The notes under the pieces are model-generated. The model was not told the origin of the DNA and did not search any database. It was given only the letters and a program-made list of their open reading frames with translations. Shown here one piece after another: positions 26,874-35,686 of a DNA stretch of 64,000 bases. This DNA comes from a bacterium. GTDB lineage: Bacteria > Spirochaetota > Leptospiria > Leptospirales > Leptonemataceae. The stretch is from positions 1,195,001 to 1,259,000 of the forward strand of contig JANSYA010000001.1 in NCBI GenBank assembly GCA_024742665.1, given 5' to 3'. The position numbers and the translations under genes are program-made. Position 1 is the first letter of the stretch. Each line of letters begins with the position of its first letter.

Positions 26874-27263
26874 TCAGGATTGCGCGGCCAGGTCCAGATT
26901 TTCTTTGCTGCCTTTGCCGTCGCCGTGCTCGGTGACGCTGCGGTCGCCGCTTATAGATCCCTTAAAGGCGCTGAAGCTGCCGTCGTTATGCGAACGGACT
27001 TCGTGCGGAACCCCCGCCGGAATCAGCAGGATGTCGCCGGCCTCCATTGTGACCGGACCGTCGTCGAAGTGAAAGGTCGTAACGCCCGCAACCGCCGCGC
27101 GGATCTCGTCGTAATCGTGGGAGTGGCGGCTCCGCTCAAACCAGGGTGGGATGGTCTGCAGATCGTAGGCTTTGTAGCCGTAGCCCGCCATCTCATCGCG
27201 CACAGCTTCTTCCGTGGGACGAATCTTATGCGGCCATTTAATTAACTGAACGCCTGGGGGCAT
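26874..27263 (-). CDS. Cupin-domain protein
   Basis: A 129-residue single-domain cupin. The two metal-binding motifs are RHSHDYDEIRAAVAG (His, His, Glu) and GDILLIPAGVPHEVRSH (His), consistent with one bound metal ion. It resembles small acireductone-dioxygenase-like or storage-type cupins, but no substrate can be assigned. It lies upstream of the HAD phosphatase and downstream of the histone gene on the same strand, with a hairpin between it and the histone gene. Confidence 0.8.
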   Translation of the reverse strand: MPPGVQLIKWPHKIRPTEEAVRDEMAGYGYKAYDLQTIPPWFERSRHSHDYDEIRAAVAGVTTFHFDDGPVTMEAGDILLIPAGVPHEVRSHNDGSFSAFKGSISGDRSVTEHGDGKGSKENLDLAAQS

Positions 27264-27329
27264 GTCTGACTCCGAATTCCGGTGTTCGGAACGGAAGCCG
27301 GGGACAGGACCTGTTCCGATTCAAACCCG

Positions 27330-27369
27330 GCCGGGCTCGCCCGCAATAATTGCAATCGCAGAGCCCGGC
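27330..27369 (-). terminator. Hairpin after the histone gene, possible terminator
   Basis: A perfect 9-bp stem, GCCGGGCTC (27330-27338) with GAGCCCGGC (27361-27369), encloses a second palindrome GCAATAATTGC. It lies 20 bases beyond the minus-strand histone stop. The bases after it on that strand (CGGGTTTGAA) are only weakly T-rich, so termination is likely but not certain. Confidence 0.5.
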
Positions 27370-27388
27370 TGTGTTTTCGCGCGATCGA

Positions 27389-27574
27389 TTAGAAATCGTG
27401 CGAACGCAGCGTGCTGCGCTTGTTTTCTTTGGTGCGTTTTACCGCGTTTTCGATCAGAGCGTAGATCTTGTTGTTCAGCTCGTCCAGAGCGTCAGCCGAG
27501 ACCATGCAGCCCTGGCTTTTAATGAAAGCTTTGGTCTTGCTCGCAACGATCAGTGTTTCTCGTTCTTCCGACAT
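27389..27574 (-). CDS. Bacterial single-fold histone protein
   Basis: A 61-residue basic protein that reads as one histone fold: helix 1 (SKTKAFIKSQG), loop 1 with VSADAL, the long helix 2 (LDELNNKIYALIENAVKR) and loop 2/helix 3 (NKRSTLRSHDF). The R-x-T-x-x-x-x-D pairing in loop 2 (RSTLRSHD) is the conserved Arg-Asp clamp of histones. Single-fold histones of this size are known in Bdellovibrio and Leptospira (established knowledge), where they are abundant chromatin proteins. ATG 27574 with GGAAGAA upstream was chosen over a longer frame. It would act in the nucleoid, as a dimer or higher polymer. Confidence 0.82.
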   Translation of the reverse strand: MSEERETLIVASKTKAFIKSQGCMVSADALDELNNKIYALIENAVKRTKENKRSTLRSHDF

Positions 27575-27663
27575 TGATTTTCTTCCGATGTTTGTAGATT
27601 CTCGGGGCATTGCCCGGGGATGGATATGATTTGACCGATGCGTCCGCTACCAGCCATACGCAT

Positions 27664-27669
27664 ATTCTA
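27664..27669 (-). promoter_or_regulatory. Possible -10 box for the histone gene
   Basis: On the minus strand TAGAAT lies about 90 bases upstream of the histone start, with TTGATT/TTGGGT sequences 14-19 bases further upstream. The spacing is not ideal for a sigma-70 promoter, so this is a weak call. The divergent galE gene starts 63 bases away. Confidence 0.25.
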
Positions 27670-27731
27670 CACGCGCACGGGGTAATCAACCCAAAATCAA
27701 CGATTTTCCCGGGCGCGGAGGGGTGAATTTG

Positions 27732-28727
27732 ATGCGAATTGGGGTCACCGGGGGCGCCGGGTATATTGGAAGCCATATTGTCCAGGATTTGCTGGAGGAG
27801 GGGCATGAGGTCGTTGTGATCGACAATCTCTCCACCGCCAACGAAGCCAATATTCTAAACCGCGAGGGAGCGGGCCCGGCAGGCTACAGCTTCATTGAGG
27901 GCGATGTCGGCACGGACGCCGGGCTGGCGGCCTTTTTCGCGGCCGGTCCGCTGGAGGTGGTCTTTCACTTTGCGGCCTGGAAGGCGGCTGGCGAGTCCAT
28001 GACCGCTCCGGAGAAATATTCCGCGAACAATCTGCGCGGAACCCTGCGCCTGATCGAAGGCATGCTGGAACACGGCTGCCGCGATTTTATTTTCAGTTCG
28101 TCGGCGGCGGTCTACGGCGAGCCGCAGTACTTACCCATCGACGAAAAGCATCCGAAGCAGCCCATCAACTACTACGGATTCACGAAGCTGGTGATCGAAC
28201 AGAACCTGGAGTGGTTCGCCAGGCTGCGCGGCCTGCGCTTCGCCGCTTTGCGCTATTTCAACGCGGCCGGCTATGACCTGCGGGGACGGGTCCGCGGCAT
28301 TGAACGCAATCCGGCGAATTTGCTGCCTCTGTTGATGGACTGCGCGGTCGGAACGCGTTCTGAAATTCAGGTCTTCGGCCAGGACTACGATACGCCGGAC
28401 GGAACCTGCCTGCGCGATTATATTCACGTAAACGATCTTTCGCGCGCGCACATTCTGGCCATGCACGCCATCCGCAAAAACGACGAGAGTCTGACGGTCA
28501 ACCTGGGTTCCGAAGAAGAGCTTTCGGTGCAGCAGATGCTCGACGTCGCGCGCAAAGTCACCGACAAAGCGATACCCCAGAAAAATACGGAACGCCGCCC
28601 CGGAGATCCGCCGCGCCTGGTCGCGAGCTCGGCCCTGGCGCGGGAGATTCTGGACTGGCGGGCGGAGCACTCGGATCCCGAAACGCTGGTGCAAACCATG
28701 TGGGATGTCTATCGTGATCAAAGCTAG
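27732..28727 (+). CDS. galE: UDP-glucose 4-epimerase
   Basis: An NAD-dependent epimerase of the short-chain dehydrogenase superfamily that interconverts UDP-glucose and UDP-galactose (or the N-acetyl forms), feeding cell-surface polysaccharide synthesis. The Rossmann motif GGAGYIGSH is at the N terminus, the Ser of the triad is in SSSAAVYG, and YxxxK is YYGFTK. DGTCLRDYIHVNDL is the typical GalE substrate-side motif. ATG 27732, with GGAGGGG about seven bases upstream, was preferred over GTG 27723. The 3' end overlaps the next gene by 23 bases. Confidence 0.93.
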   Translation: MRIGVTGGAGYIGSHIVQDLLEEGHEVVVIDNLSTANEANILNREGAGPAGYSFIEGDVGTDAGLAAFFAAGPLEVVFHFAAWKAAGESMTAPEKYSANNLRGTLRLIEGMLEHGCRDFIFSSSAAVYGEPQYLPIDEKHPKQPINYYGFTKLVIEQNLEWFARLRGLRFAALRYFNAAGYDLRGRVRGIERNPANLLPLLMDCAVGTRSEIQVFGQDYDTPDGTCLRDYIHVNDLSRAHILAMHAIRKNDESLTVNLGSEEELSVQQMLDVARKVTDKAIPQKNTERRPGDPPRLVASSALAREILDWRAEHSDPETLVQTMWDVYRDQS

Positions 28728-29637
28728 AGCTTTCGCGGCGCTTTTTACACTGTGTTTCGCGGCGATCGGCTGCGGCGAAGCGAGCGCGCGCATTGACGCG
28801 GCGGCTGCGCTGCTTGAGGCGGGCGAATTCGATCAGGCATTCGAAGCCTATGAACGCCTGTACCAAACTGGCGTTCGCAGTCCGCGGGTGCAGGCGGGGC
28901 TGGGATTGGTCTTAACCCTGCAGCCGGCTTCGTTTTTCGCCGGCGTCGATCTCATGGAACGCGCGCTGCAAGAACGTTCGGAGGAAGAGTTACGCGAGCA
29001 GCTGATGCTGGCGTATCTTTCTCTGGGACGCATCGATCTGGCGCGGGCTTTGATTCATCCGGATCGACTGTCGGTCGAGCAGGTCTACAGTCCTGAAATT
29101 ACGCGTCTGCGCCTGGGGCTGAACTGTTTGTATCGACCCGGCGCGCGCGCCTTGAAAAGTCTGGTGGAGCTGCCGCAGCATCCCCGTCGCGAATTCTTTG
29201 AAGTCCTGTGCGGTATCGCCATGAGCAATCTCCGCGGGCGCAATACGCCCAAACCGGAAGAAGTGATCGAAAGCTGGCGTGGACTGCGGGAGCGCGCTCC
29301 CCGCGTCGCCTGCGAAGCCCTGCCGGTTTTGCCCGCTTTGTGGCCCCGGCCTGCCCGCGAGGAAGCTGTGGTCCCCGAAGCCGCGCGGGCATGGCTGGAT
29401 GCGGAGCTGCCGCGTTGCCGCGCCGAATTTCCAGGCCAGGTCAGCATTCAGCGAGAGCTGCCGGCCCTTGCGGCGGGCGATTCTGAGCCGCGCGTATCTC
29501 AGTCCTCGAGATCGCTCTTCGACGTGAACCTGTACGAACCCGATGATCCCGGCGCCGAGCTGGAAAAGCCGCCGTTTCGCCGCGCGCCCGCATCGGAACC
29601 GGGCCCCGTGGACGGCCCGTATCTTCCGGTTCCCTGA
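28705..29637 (+). CDS. TPR-like lipoprotein
   Basis: A 310-residue probable lipoprotein: the signal peptide ends FAAIGC at Cys23. The mature part consists of helical TPR-like units (AAALLEAGEFDQAFEAYERL, then a second unit around LMLAYLSLGRIDLARALI), followed by a proline-rich C terminus. It overlaps galE by 23 bases, implying coupled translation. No specific function is recognised; TPR lipoproteins usually act as scaffolds. Confidence 0.7.
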   Translation: MSIVIKARAFAALFTLCFAAIGCGEASARIDAAAALLEAGEFDQAFEAYERLYQTGVRSPRVQAGLGLVLTLQPASFFAGVDLMERALQERSEEELREQLMLAYLSLGRIDLARALIHPDRLSVEQVYSPEITRLRLGLNCLYRPGARALKSLVELPQHPRREFFEVLCGIAMSNLRGRNTPKPEEVIESWRGLRERAPRVACEALPVLPALWPRPAREEAVVPEAARAWLDAELPRCRAEFPGQVSIQRELPALAAGDSEPRVSQSSRSLFDVNLYEPDDPGAELEKPPFRRAPASEPGPVDGPYLPVP

Positions 29638-29648
29638 CATACTGTCAG
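29634..29648. promoter_or_regulatory. Palindrome CTGACA-TAC-TGTCAG upstream of SGNH hydrolase 1
   Basis: Six-base arms CTGACA and TGTCAG flank three bases. The motif overlaps the stop of the TPR gene and lies about 250 bases before the first SGNH paralogue. The same arms with the same 15-base span occur upstream of the second paralogue (35526-35540). A shared regulator site is inferred. Confidence 0.45.
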
Positions 29649-29767
29649 AAAAAAGCTTGTGCTGAAATAACAGGCATGTTGAGTTTGCCCACCAACAGTG
29701 GGACTCCGTACAGACGGTTTTCTCACGGTTGGTCGGAAGGAACCGCCGCCCCGGCAGCGTTTTCTTC

Positions 29768-29802
29768 TATAATAAACATAGATTTTCTCAAACAATTGAG
29801 AA
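29768..29802 (+). promoter_or_regulatory. TATAAT box and adjacent inverted repeat upstream of SGNH hydrolase 1
   Basis: A perfect TATAAT lies at 29768-29773, about 125 bases before the ATG, though no good -35 box stands 17 bases upstream. Just downstream, TTCTCAA (29785-29791) and TTGAGAA (29796-29802) form a 7-bp inverted repeat around ACAA. The arrangement suits a promoter needing an activator or a repressor site at the transcript start. Confidence 0.4.
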
Positions 29803-29896
29803 TGAGCCGGATGGGCCCTGTAGCGTATTGTGTTCGAGCGTATTTTGCTGGAGCACATTATGCAGGCAGCGACGCCATTTCGGCAGGAGTGAAACC

Positions 29897-31201
29897 ATGC
29901 GAAAAACTGCAAACGGCAGACCCGGTCTGTCTTCCGCCCTGGCTGCGAGTTTTCTGGCCGCGGCGACTTTTCTGATCGCTTCGGCGCCTCTGGCGGCGCA
30001 GAGCGTCGGCGAGTTATTCCGCAAGCCCGGCGTAATGGGCGATTCCCTGTCCCAGGGATTCTACGGCGCCACCGTGCAAAAGAAAACTCAGGACTGGGCC
30101 TATCCCGTTCTGGTTTCGAAGCAGGCCGGCTCGAACGTTACCTATAACAAGCTGAAAGGCCCGTACCTCAACTTAGAGGACGTGCTCAAAGGCGACTGCG
30201 GCGTGTTCTGCATCGCCGGTTCGATCATCGGCGGAAACGACGGAACTGTAGGAACTCCTACGCATGCCGGCATTACCGGAGCGGATTACACGAACGCGCT
30301 CGTAACCAGCGGCAAGTGCGAAGACATCACCGCGAAAAAATGGGCCAAAGACTGGTACTGGCGCAAGTGGTATCATTATACGTACCGCTGGGTGCAGGTT
30401 CAGGACTGCCAGTCTCCGGACAAATATCACAAGCTGGGTCTGCGCAGCTCCGGCACGCAGATGCAGGTCATGGAAAAGGTGCGCCCGAGCTTTATTTTCG
30501 GATCGGTCGGCGCGAACCACGTGCTTTGCACGGCGCTGGCCACGAACCTCGACTGCCTGGACATGCCCCGCTGGAAGCGCGATTCGGCCGAAGCCTTTCG
30601 CCGCATGCGCAATATCTCCAGCGTTAAGGGCGGCGTGATCTTTACCGTGCCGAATGTTACTTCGATCTACTATGTCGAACCCCACACCGATCCCCGCGGT
30701 CGCGCGAGCTACAGCGGCCTGAAGGCTTTCTATCGCACGAGCGTGAGCAGCACCGGCCACGTGCTCGACGCGAACGAGATCCGGACGATCGAAAACTTTT
30801 TGACCACGGTCAACAACGACCTGAAGAATATGGCGGCCGCCAACGGCTACGCTCTAACCGACGCGAAAGCGATCTTTGACGACATCAAAGAGAACGGTCG
30901 CGTCATTCGCAGCTCCGGCGGCTACAGCCCCGGCGTGGCGGGCGCGAACTGGCCGCTGCCCGGCAAGCCCGGCATCTTCGGTCTGGACGGCGTGCATCCG
31001 AACCGCTACGGCCACGCGGTAATGGCCAACGAGCTGATCGAATCGATCAACGCGAAGTACAACGTGAACGTGCGTAAAGTCAGCGAGTACGCGGCCTGGT
31101 ACTACGATTCTCTGAATCGCAATCCGGTCGACCTGAAGCGCTTCCTGACCCAGTCCATCATCGGGCAGGTGCTCAGTTTCATCATCAACCTGTTCGTTTA
31201 A
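29897..31201 (+). CDS. Exported SGNH hydrolase, paralogue 1
   Basis: A 434-residue secreted hydrolase. The signal peptide ([16 protein letters not shown]) is cleaved near residue 34. Block I is [13 protein letters not shown] with Ser50, block [11 protein letters not shown] with the conserved Asn, and block [16 protein letters not shown] with the Asp/His pair. It ends with a hydrophobic stretch [14 protein letters not shown] that may contact membrane or a chaperone. ATG 29897 with GGCAGGAG is the clear start; the open frame upstream is not conserved with the paralogue. It is nearly identical over long stretches to the protein at 35687-37012. It is followed by a terminator and a membrane-anchored helical partner gene. 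Confidence 0.86.
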   Translation: MRKTANGRPGLSSALAASFLAAATFLIASAPLAAQSVGELFRKPGVMGDSLSQGFYGATVQKKTQDWAYPVLVSKQAGSNVTYNKLKGPYLNLEDVLKGDCGVFCIAGSIIGGNDGTVGTPTHAGITGADYTNALVTSGKCEDITAKKWAKDWYWRKWYHYTYRWVQVQDCQSPDKYHKLGLRSSGTQMQVMEKVRPSFIFGSVGANHVLCTALATNLDCLDMPRWKRDSAEAFRRMRNISSVKGGVIFTVPNVTSIYYVEPHTDPRGRASYSGLKAFYRTSVSSTGHVLDANEIRTIENFLTTVNNDLKNMAAANGYALTDAKAIFDDIKENGRVIRSSGGYSPGVAGANWPLPGKPGIFGLDGVHPNRYGHAVMANELIESINAKYNVNVRKVSEYAAWYYDSLNRNPVDLKRFLTQSIIGQVLSFIINLFV

Positions 31202-31228
31202 TCCAGGTCGATTCGATCGAAACTTCCG

Positions 31229-31272
31229 ACCGCCGGCCCGAGCATAATCAGGCCGGCGGTTTTTCATTTTTC
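31229..31272 (+). terminator. Rho-independent terminator after SGNH hydrolase 1
   Basis: A perfect 10-bp stem, ACCGCCGGCC (31229-31238) with GGCCGGCGGT (31251-31260), is followed by TTTTCATTTTTC. Confidence 0.92.
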
Positions 31273-31301
31273 TACACAGCAGCAAGCAACGAGGCAAATT
31301 C

Positions 31302-31988
31302 GTGAACAACAAACAACTAATGATCCTATTGAGTATCGTGGGCGTCGTCGCCCTGGCGGTTATCGTGATTTTGAGTTTCGGCGACGAAGATCAGAGCGGC
31401 CCCCTGGCCGGCGGCGAAGACGGCGAAGGCCAGGATATTTCCGAAGGCGGCCTGTGGGCCGAAGCGCCGGCTCCCGCCCAGGATCTGGAAAAAATGGAAG
31501 AATACCGCAACCTGTGGCCGGACATCGATGACGCTCCGGCGGACCGCGAAGCCGTGCGCGCTCAGTGGAAAGAGTTCGTGGCTCGCTATCCGAAGAACAT
31601 CTATGTTCCGAACGAATACCTTTCCGAACTGAGCGAAAGCGAAATCAAAGAGCGCCGCGAGCTGCTCGATACCATCGGCACGATCGAATCCGGTCTCGCA
31701 TCGGCGCGCATCGCCGCCCGCAAAGACTCCGCGCCGGCCGATGCAACCGGCGCAGGCAAAGAGGGCCCTGCAGCCCCCGCGGAACCGGAAGTTACGCCGG
31801 AGCAGCAGCGTAAATTTTTCGACTACAAGATTCAGGAGCTGGAGTCGCGGATTCAGCTGGTGCAGTTCACGATCGAAAAGGGCCGCATGGACGCCGATCA
31901 GCTGCCCGACGCCCGGAAGGAGCTGGCCGAGTGGCAGGCGAAGATCGAAGAATACAAGCAGGTCCGGGCCACGGTTCCGGGAAGCTGA
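31302..31988 (+). CDS. Membrane-anchored helical protein, possible hydrolase foldase
   Basis: A 228-residue protein with one N-terminal membrane helix (IVGVVALAVIVIL), a Gly/Glu/Asp-rich spacer and two helical segments. Residues 170-175 read RKFFDY, which fits the R-x-x-F-D-Y core of the lipase-specific foldase (Lif) signature, though at a different relative position, and the protein is shorter than Lif. Its place right after an exported hydrolase mirrors lipA-lif pairs. This makes a chaperone role plausible but unproven; a generic coiled-coil envelope protein is the alternative. It has a GTG start with GAGG upstream. Confidence 0.6.
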   Translation: MNNKQLMILLSIVGVVALAVIVILSFGDEDQSGPLAGGEDGEGQDISEGGLWAEAPAPAQDLEKMEEYRNLWPDIDDAPADREAVRAQWKEFVARYPKNIYVPNEYLSELSESEIKERRELLDTIGTIESGLASARIAARKDSAPADATGAGKEGPAAPAEPEVTPEQQRKFFDYKIQELESRIQLVQFTIEKGRMDADQLPDARKELAEWQAKIEEYKQVRATVPGS

Positions 31989-31999
31989 TGTACTGGAGG

Positions 32000-32026
32000 C
32001 ACGCCGGGGCGGATGGGACCGGCGTG
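32000..32026. other. Hairpin between convergent genes
   Basis: CACGCCGG (32000-32007) and CCGGCGTG (32019-32026) form a perfect 8-bp stem between the stop codons of two convergent genes. It lacks a T-run on either side, so it is at best a weak or factor-dependent terminator. Confidence 0.4.
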
Positions 32027-32059
32027 AGCTTCTCCGCTGCGACGCGAAGGCTGCCGCGC

Positions 32060-33136
32060 TTATTTAGGAATATGCCGCGATAGAAAACGCTCGTTGACCT
32101 GGTTCCAGCGGTTGATCTGCGCGACCCGCTCGCGGTTCAGGCGCTCGTTCGTCGCATTGGATTTCGTTCCGGCCGCGTTCACCTGGTTGACCTGCGCATT
32201 GAAGTTGTCGACGTCAGCGCGGGTGCGTTGGGCCGGCGGTTTCGCTTCGAAAGCTTTCTTGATGCTTTCGAACTGATCCTGGCGCAGGAGAAAGTCCGTC
32301 AGCACGGGAACTTCCCGCGCGGCTTCATTGCGATAGAATGTCAGCATGTCCCGGGCGCTTTGCAAGAGCGAAGAGTCTCCCGCGTAGGCGCCGATCTGGC
32401 TCAATTGACTCAGGCCTTCGCTTGCGTATTCTTCCAGGGTCTCGCGGTTTTGTTCAATGCCGCTCACATCCCGGCGGTTTAAGGCTTCGAGCAGATAGAA
32501 CTCCTGCTTGTAGCTTTTGAAATGAATCAGAAAAATCTTTGTGCGGTAATCGAGCACCTTCGTCGCTTTCGCGAGGTTTTTGCTGACGGGATCGTCATTT
32601 TCGATCAAGCGAACGTTGTTGTCTGCGGCGAAACGGGTTTCTTCGGCGCGTAGATCTTCGGCCGCTTCCTGTAACTTTTCATTGGCCTTCGCGCGTGCGA
32701 GTAAATAGGCTTCCATTAGATCGTAGGATTGCTCGGCGACTTCTTCCATGTCGACCAGGCGCGCGTAGTCTTCGCGTAGCACCGAATACATTGTGTTCAA
32801 AAATGTAAGCGTCGCTTCTTTTAGATCTGAATCGCCGTTGAAGGCGTTCACCTGATTGACGGAGAGGATGGCTCGTTCGACCGAAGCGATCAACGTTCGG
32901 CGCTTGTTTTCGATCAGCGTCGGGTTCTTGCTGTGTGCCGAGGCCTGGATATGTTCGAGCATCGCCCGGGAGATCGTCTGAGATTCGCCGGATAGTTCCT
33001 GCATATGGGCGACGGCCGCGGTCGGATCGCCGGAGTTCGTTCGTTTCGCGGTGCCACCGCCGCCGCAAGCCGTCGTTGTGAGGAGCAGGATCAGAATTGA
33101 AATGAATAGGCGCGGCGTAAGTGAGCTATGGATCAC
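32060..33136 (-). CDS. Helical lipoprotein of unknown function
   Basis: A 358-residue lipoprotein: LLLTTTACGGGG gives lipid-modified Cys24. The mature part is almost entirely helical, with long charged stretches (EDLRAEETRFAADNN, YKQEFYLLEALNRRD) resembling spirochaetal surface lipoproteins of the DUF3829/LIC11966 sort; this likeness is from memory and not certain. It has a GTG start with GGAG seven bases upstream. It follows the tail-specific protease gene after a 17-base gap, so the two are probably co-transcribed; the lipoprotein could be a protease adaptor or substrate, but nothing shows this directly. Confidence 0.68.
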   Translation of the reverse strand: MIHSSLTPRLFISILILLLTTTACGGGGTAKRTNSGDPTAAVAHMQELSGESQTISRAMLEHIQASAHSKNPTLIENKRRTLIASVERAILSVNQVNAFNGDSDLKEATLTFLNTMYSVLREDYARLVDMEEVAEQSYDLMEAYLLARAKANEKLQEAAEDLRAEETRFAADNNVRLIENDDPVSKNLAKATKVLDYRTKIFLIHFKSYKQEFYLLEALNRRDVSGIEQNRETLEEYASEGLSQLSQIGAYAGDSSLLQSARDMLTFYRNEAAREVPVLTDFLLRQDQFESIKKAFEAKPPAQRTRADVDNFNAQVNQVNAAGTKSNATNERLNRERVAQINRWNQVNERFLSRHIPK

Positions 33137-33153
33137 GGGAAATCTCCAGAGGA

Positions 33154-35367
33154 TTATTCAATAAAATTTACGACAGCATCGGCGGCGACTCTGTAGGCTT
33201 CGTCAATATAAATATCTTCGAAGATCTGTTTTTTTCGTTCCGCATTGCGCTCGCGCAAATATGAATCGATCGATTCGATGTTCCGGTCGTATCCGTGGGT
33301 CTGAACTGTATAGCTGCGCGAGTCGCGCCGCCGGGCGTCCTCGAAATTCTCGTAGAGCTCGACGAAGGACCGTAGCTGCTCAAAGAAAGGCTCCGCGCCG
33401 AGCGGAATCCGCCCGTGGTGTTCGGCCTGAAAGTCGGCGATCTCTTCCGCCAGCTCCGCGACGCGTTCAAAGGCCGGGTCGGCGTTTACGCGGGCCGCCG
33501 CCAGGGAACGCACGCGCTCGTGGCCTCGCGTATCGCCGGGAGTATAGCGGAGGCCGGTTTTCGACACGGAGTCGTTGCGCAGAGCGTGAGGCAGGTCGCT
33601 TTCGCCGGGGACGATCGCGCCGGCGTCCGGTAAAAATATATCCGGTTTGACTCCCCGCGCCTGGTGGCTTTCGCCCCGAAGGTCGTAATATTGATTCGTG
33701 GTCAGCTTAAGAAAGCCGGGTTCGCGCGTCGCACCGGGCGGAATGGGCAGAATCACCTGGGACGTGGCTTTGCCGAAAGTGGGGCTGCCGACGATCAAAG
33801 CCCGCCGGTAATCTCGCATGGCCGCGGCGAAAAACTCGGGGGCGGAGGCGCTCTGGCCGTTGACCATCACGACGAGCGGCCCGCGATAGATTGCGCCCCG
33901 GTTCAAATCTTTTAAGACGCCGAGCCGGCCGTCGCGCTGGCGTTGCAGATACAGCGGCCCCTCGTCGATAAAAATTCCGGACAGGTCCGCCGCTTCGCGC
34001 AGAGACCCGCCGCCGTTGTTTCTCAGATCGAGAATCAAAGCTTCGATGTTTTCCCGTTTGAGCTTGATGATCTCGCGGGCCACGTCGCTCGCACATCCCG
34101 GCGCGCCAGGGTTTTCGAATTCCGCGTAAAAGGCCGGTAGATAGATATATCCCACGCGGCGCGGGCCTTCGAGAATAAAACTCGAAACGATATTGTCTTC
34201 GACGCTCAGCTTTTGTTTGTAGAGAGTCACGTCGATGATTCGCCCGTCGGCCTTACGAATCCTCAACTGAACGATTCGGGAAGCGTCGCCGTCGAGAACG
34301 CGCGCGACTTCGCCCGGCGCGAGGTCCGCCGGATTGATCTCGCGCGGGCCGGCAGCGTTTCGGCCGCGCTGCTCCGGAAATCGGATTCGCAGGACGCGGT
34401 CGCCGGCATTGATCTTGCCGGCCTTCCAGGCGGGGCCGCCTGGCACCAGGCGCGTAACGCGGGTTTCCCCGCTCAGGCTGCGCTCGAGCAAGACGCCGAA
34501 GGAAAGGGCGCTGGCGGAAAGCGAAGCCTCGAACTGTTCTTTTTGCGCGTTGGAAAAAAATCCGCTGTGGGGATCGAAGCGCGCGACCAGCGTATTTAAA
34601 AACAAATCGGCGATGCGGAGTTCCAGGCGGCGACTTCCTCTTTCGGGCCGGAGCAGGGCGGCGATGCGTCGGCGTTCTTTGCTCACGACTTTCTCCCGCT
34701 CGGCTTCCGAGTGTTCCGCGAGTCGGGCGCGAAACTGCCCGGAGTTGCTCGGGGCGTGTCCGAAGTATATACTCTGCATCGTGCGATACTGCAGTCTGCC
34801 TCGCCAGCGAGCCAGGAGCTCCGCCTTGCTCCGGGCGTAATCCGGGTTTGCAGGGCCGAAGAAATCCAGCAAACCGCGTTTCGCTCCGGGCAGGATCAGC
34901 GTCGCATCGCTCTCGAAATCCAGCTGCGCGTCCGCGGCGGTCTCCAGTATCGATTCGCTTTCGACCAGTCGGTGACGAAAACGCGCCGCGCTCTCTTCGA
35001 AAAACCTGAGACTTTCCCGATCCGCGGTATTCCGGGCGAGCGCGTTCAGATTCAGCGGAATGCGTAGCAGTTCTTTGCGGTCCTGTTCGTACAGGATCAG
35101 CCCCTGATCGTCCAGCGCGTCCAGAAACGCGGACTGCACATCTCCGGCGAATTCCGCGCTCAGCGGCGTGTCTCCCCGATAGTGGACTTCGCGCAGCATC
35201 TGCAAAATCGCGGCGGCCGTGCGAGGCGCAAGATCGGGAGTCTGCGCATCGCCGCTCAGTTTCGTCGGCTGTAGCGCGCCGAAGCAGATCGTGCCGCACG
35301 CGATCGCAAACAGGAGCACGCCCGGGCGACCGGCGCGAAAGTACAGTGGGAAAGTGGGAAGCCGCAT
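33154..35367 (-). CDS. prc: Tail-specific (C-terminal processing) protease
   Basis: A periplasmic S41-family serine protease of about 737 residues that cleaves proteins at hydrophobic C-terminal tails. It has an N-terminal signal/anchor (GVLLFAIACGTICFGAL), an N-terminal helical domain, a PDZ domain (VTRLVPGGPAWKAGKINAGD), and the catalytic domain with Ser in VNGQSASAPEFFA and Lys in GSPTFGKATSQ. The C-terminal part (ERVAELAEEIADFQ onward) corresponds to the DUF3340-type region of the long Prc class. ATG 35367 was chosen over a longer frame because it places the signal first. It is co-directional with the lipoprotein gene downstream. Confidence 0.9.
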   Translation of the reverse strand: MRLPTFPLYFRAGRPGVLLFAIACGTICFGALQPTKLSGDAQTPDLAPRTAAAILQMLREVHYRGDTPLSAEFAGDVQSAFLDALDDQGLILYEQDRKELLRIPLNLNALARNTADRESLRFFEESAARFRHRLVESESILETAADAQLDFESDATLILPGAKRGLLDFFGPANPDYARSKAELLARWRGRLQYRTMQSIYFGHAPSNSGQFRARLAEHSEAEREKVVSKERRRIAALLRPERGSRRLELRIADLFLNTLVARFDPHSGFFSNAQKEQFEASLSASALSFGVLLERSLSGETRVTRLVPGGPAWKAGKINAGDRVLRIRFPEQRGRNAAGPREINPADLAPGEVARVLDGDASRIVQLRIRKADGRIIDVTLYKQKLSVEDNIVSSFILEGPRRVGYIYLPAFYAEFENPGAPGCASDVAREIIKLKRENIEALILDLRNNGGGSLREAADLSGIFIDEGPLYLQRQRDGRLGVLKDLNRGAIYRGPLVVMVNGQSASAPEFFAAAMRDYRRALIVGSPTFGKATSQVILPIPPGATREPGFLKLTTNQYYDLRGESHQARGVKPDIFLPDAGAIVPGESDLPHALRNDSVSKTGLRYTPGDTRGHERVRSLAAARVNADPAFERVAELAEEIADFQAEHHGRIPLGAEPFFEQLRSFVELYENFEDARRRDSRSYTVQTHGYDRNIESIDSYLRERNAERKKQIFEDIYIDEAYRVAADAVVNFIE

Positions 35368-35686
35368 GGAAAACAGCGGGCACCGGGGGCGTGGTGCTGT
35401 GTATTCGTTTTTTCCCGTAATTGGGCCTCTGGATCGGCTGCATCGCATCCGGGCAGCTTTCTACGCTTTCGATGACTCTGGAGGCCCTGGCCGCTGCCGG
35501 GGCTCATCGTATTTTAACCCGCAGCCTGACACCGTGTCAGTATTTTGATTGCGTGATAGTTCCTGTCTGAGAGTTTAGGCCACAGTTCGCGCCCTTCAGG
35601 GGACCGTCGCTTTTACAGCACGGCCCCCTGGGTTCCTGAAAAATACAAAACGGGGAATCGATTTGGGGGCCGGACAGGAGTAAATC
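35368..35686. other. Intergenic region between divergent prc and SGNH paralogue 2
   Basis: About 319 bases without a convincing gene. It must hold divergent promoters for the protease and the second SGNH hydrolase. It contains the CTGACAC-C-GTGTCAG palindrome (35526-35540) and a GGACAGGAG ribosome site just before 35687. No other structure was recognised. Confidence 0.5.
35526..35540. promoter_or_regulatory. Palindrome CTGACAC-C-GTGTCAG upstream of SGNH hydrolase 2
   Basis: Seven-base arms flank one central base. The outer CTGACA/TGTCAG arms and the 15-base span match the motif at 29634-29648 upstream of the paralogous gene. It lies 147 bases before the start codon. A common regulator is inferred. 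Confidence 0.45.

Noticed and set aside
32000..32026. Hairpin as a standard rho-independent terminator
   Set aside because: The stem is perfect but there is no T-tract on either strand, so it was listed only as a hairpin.
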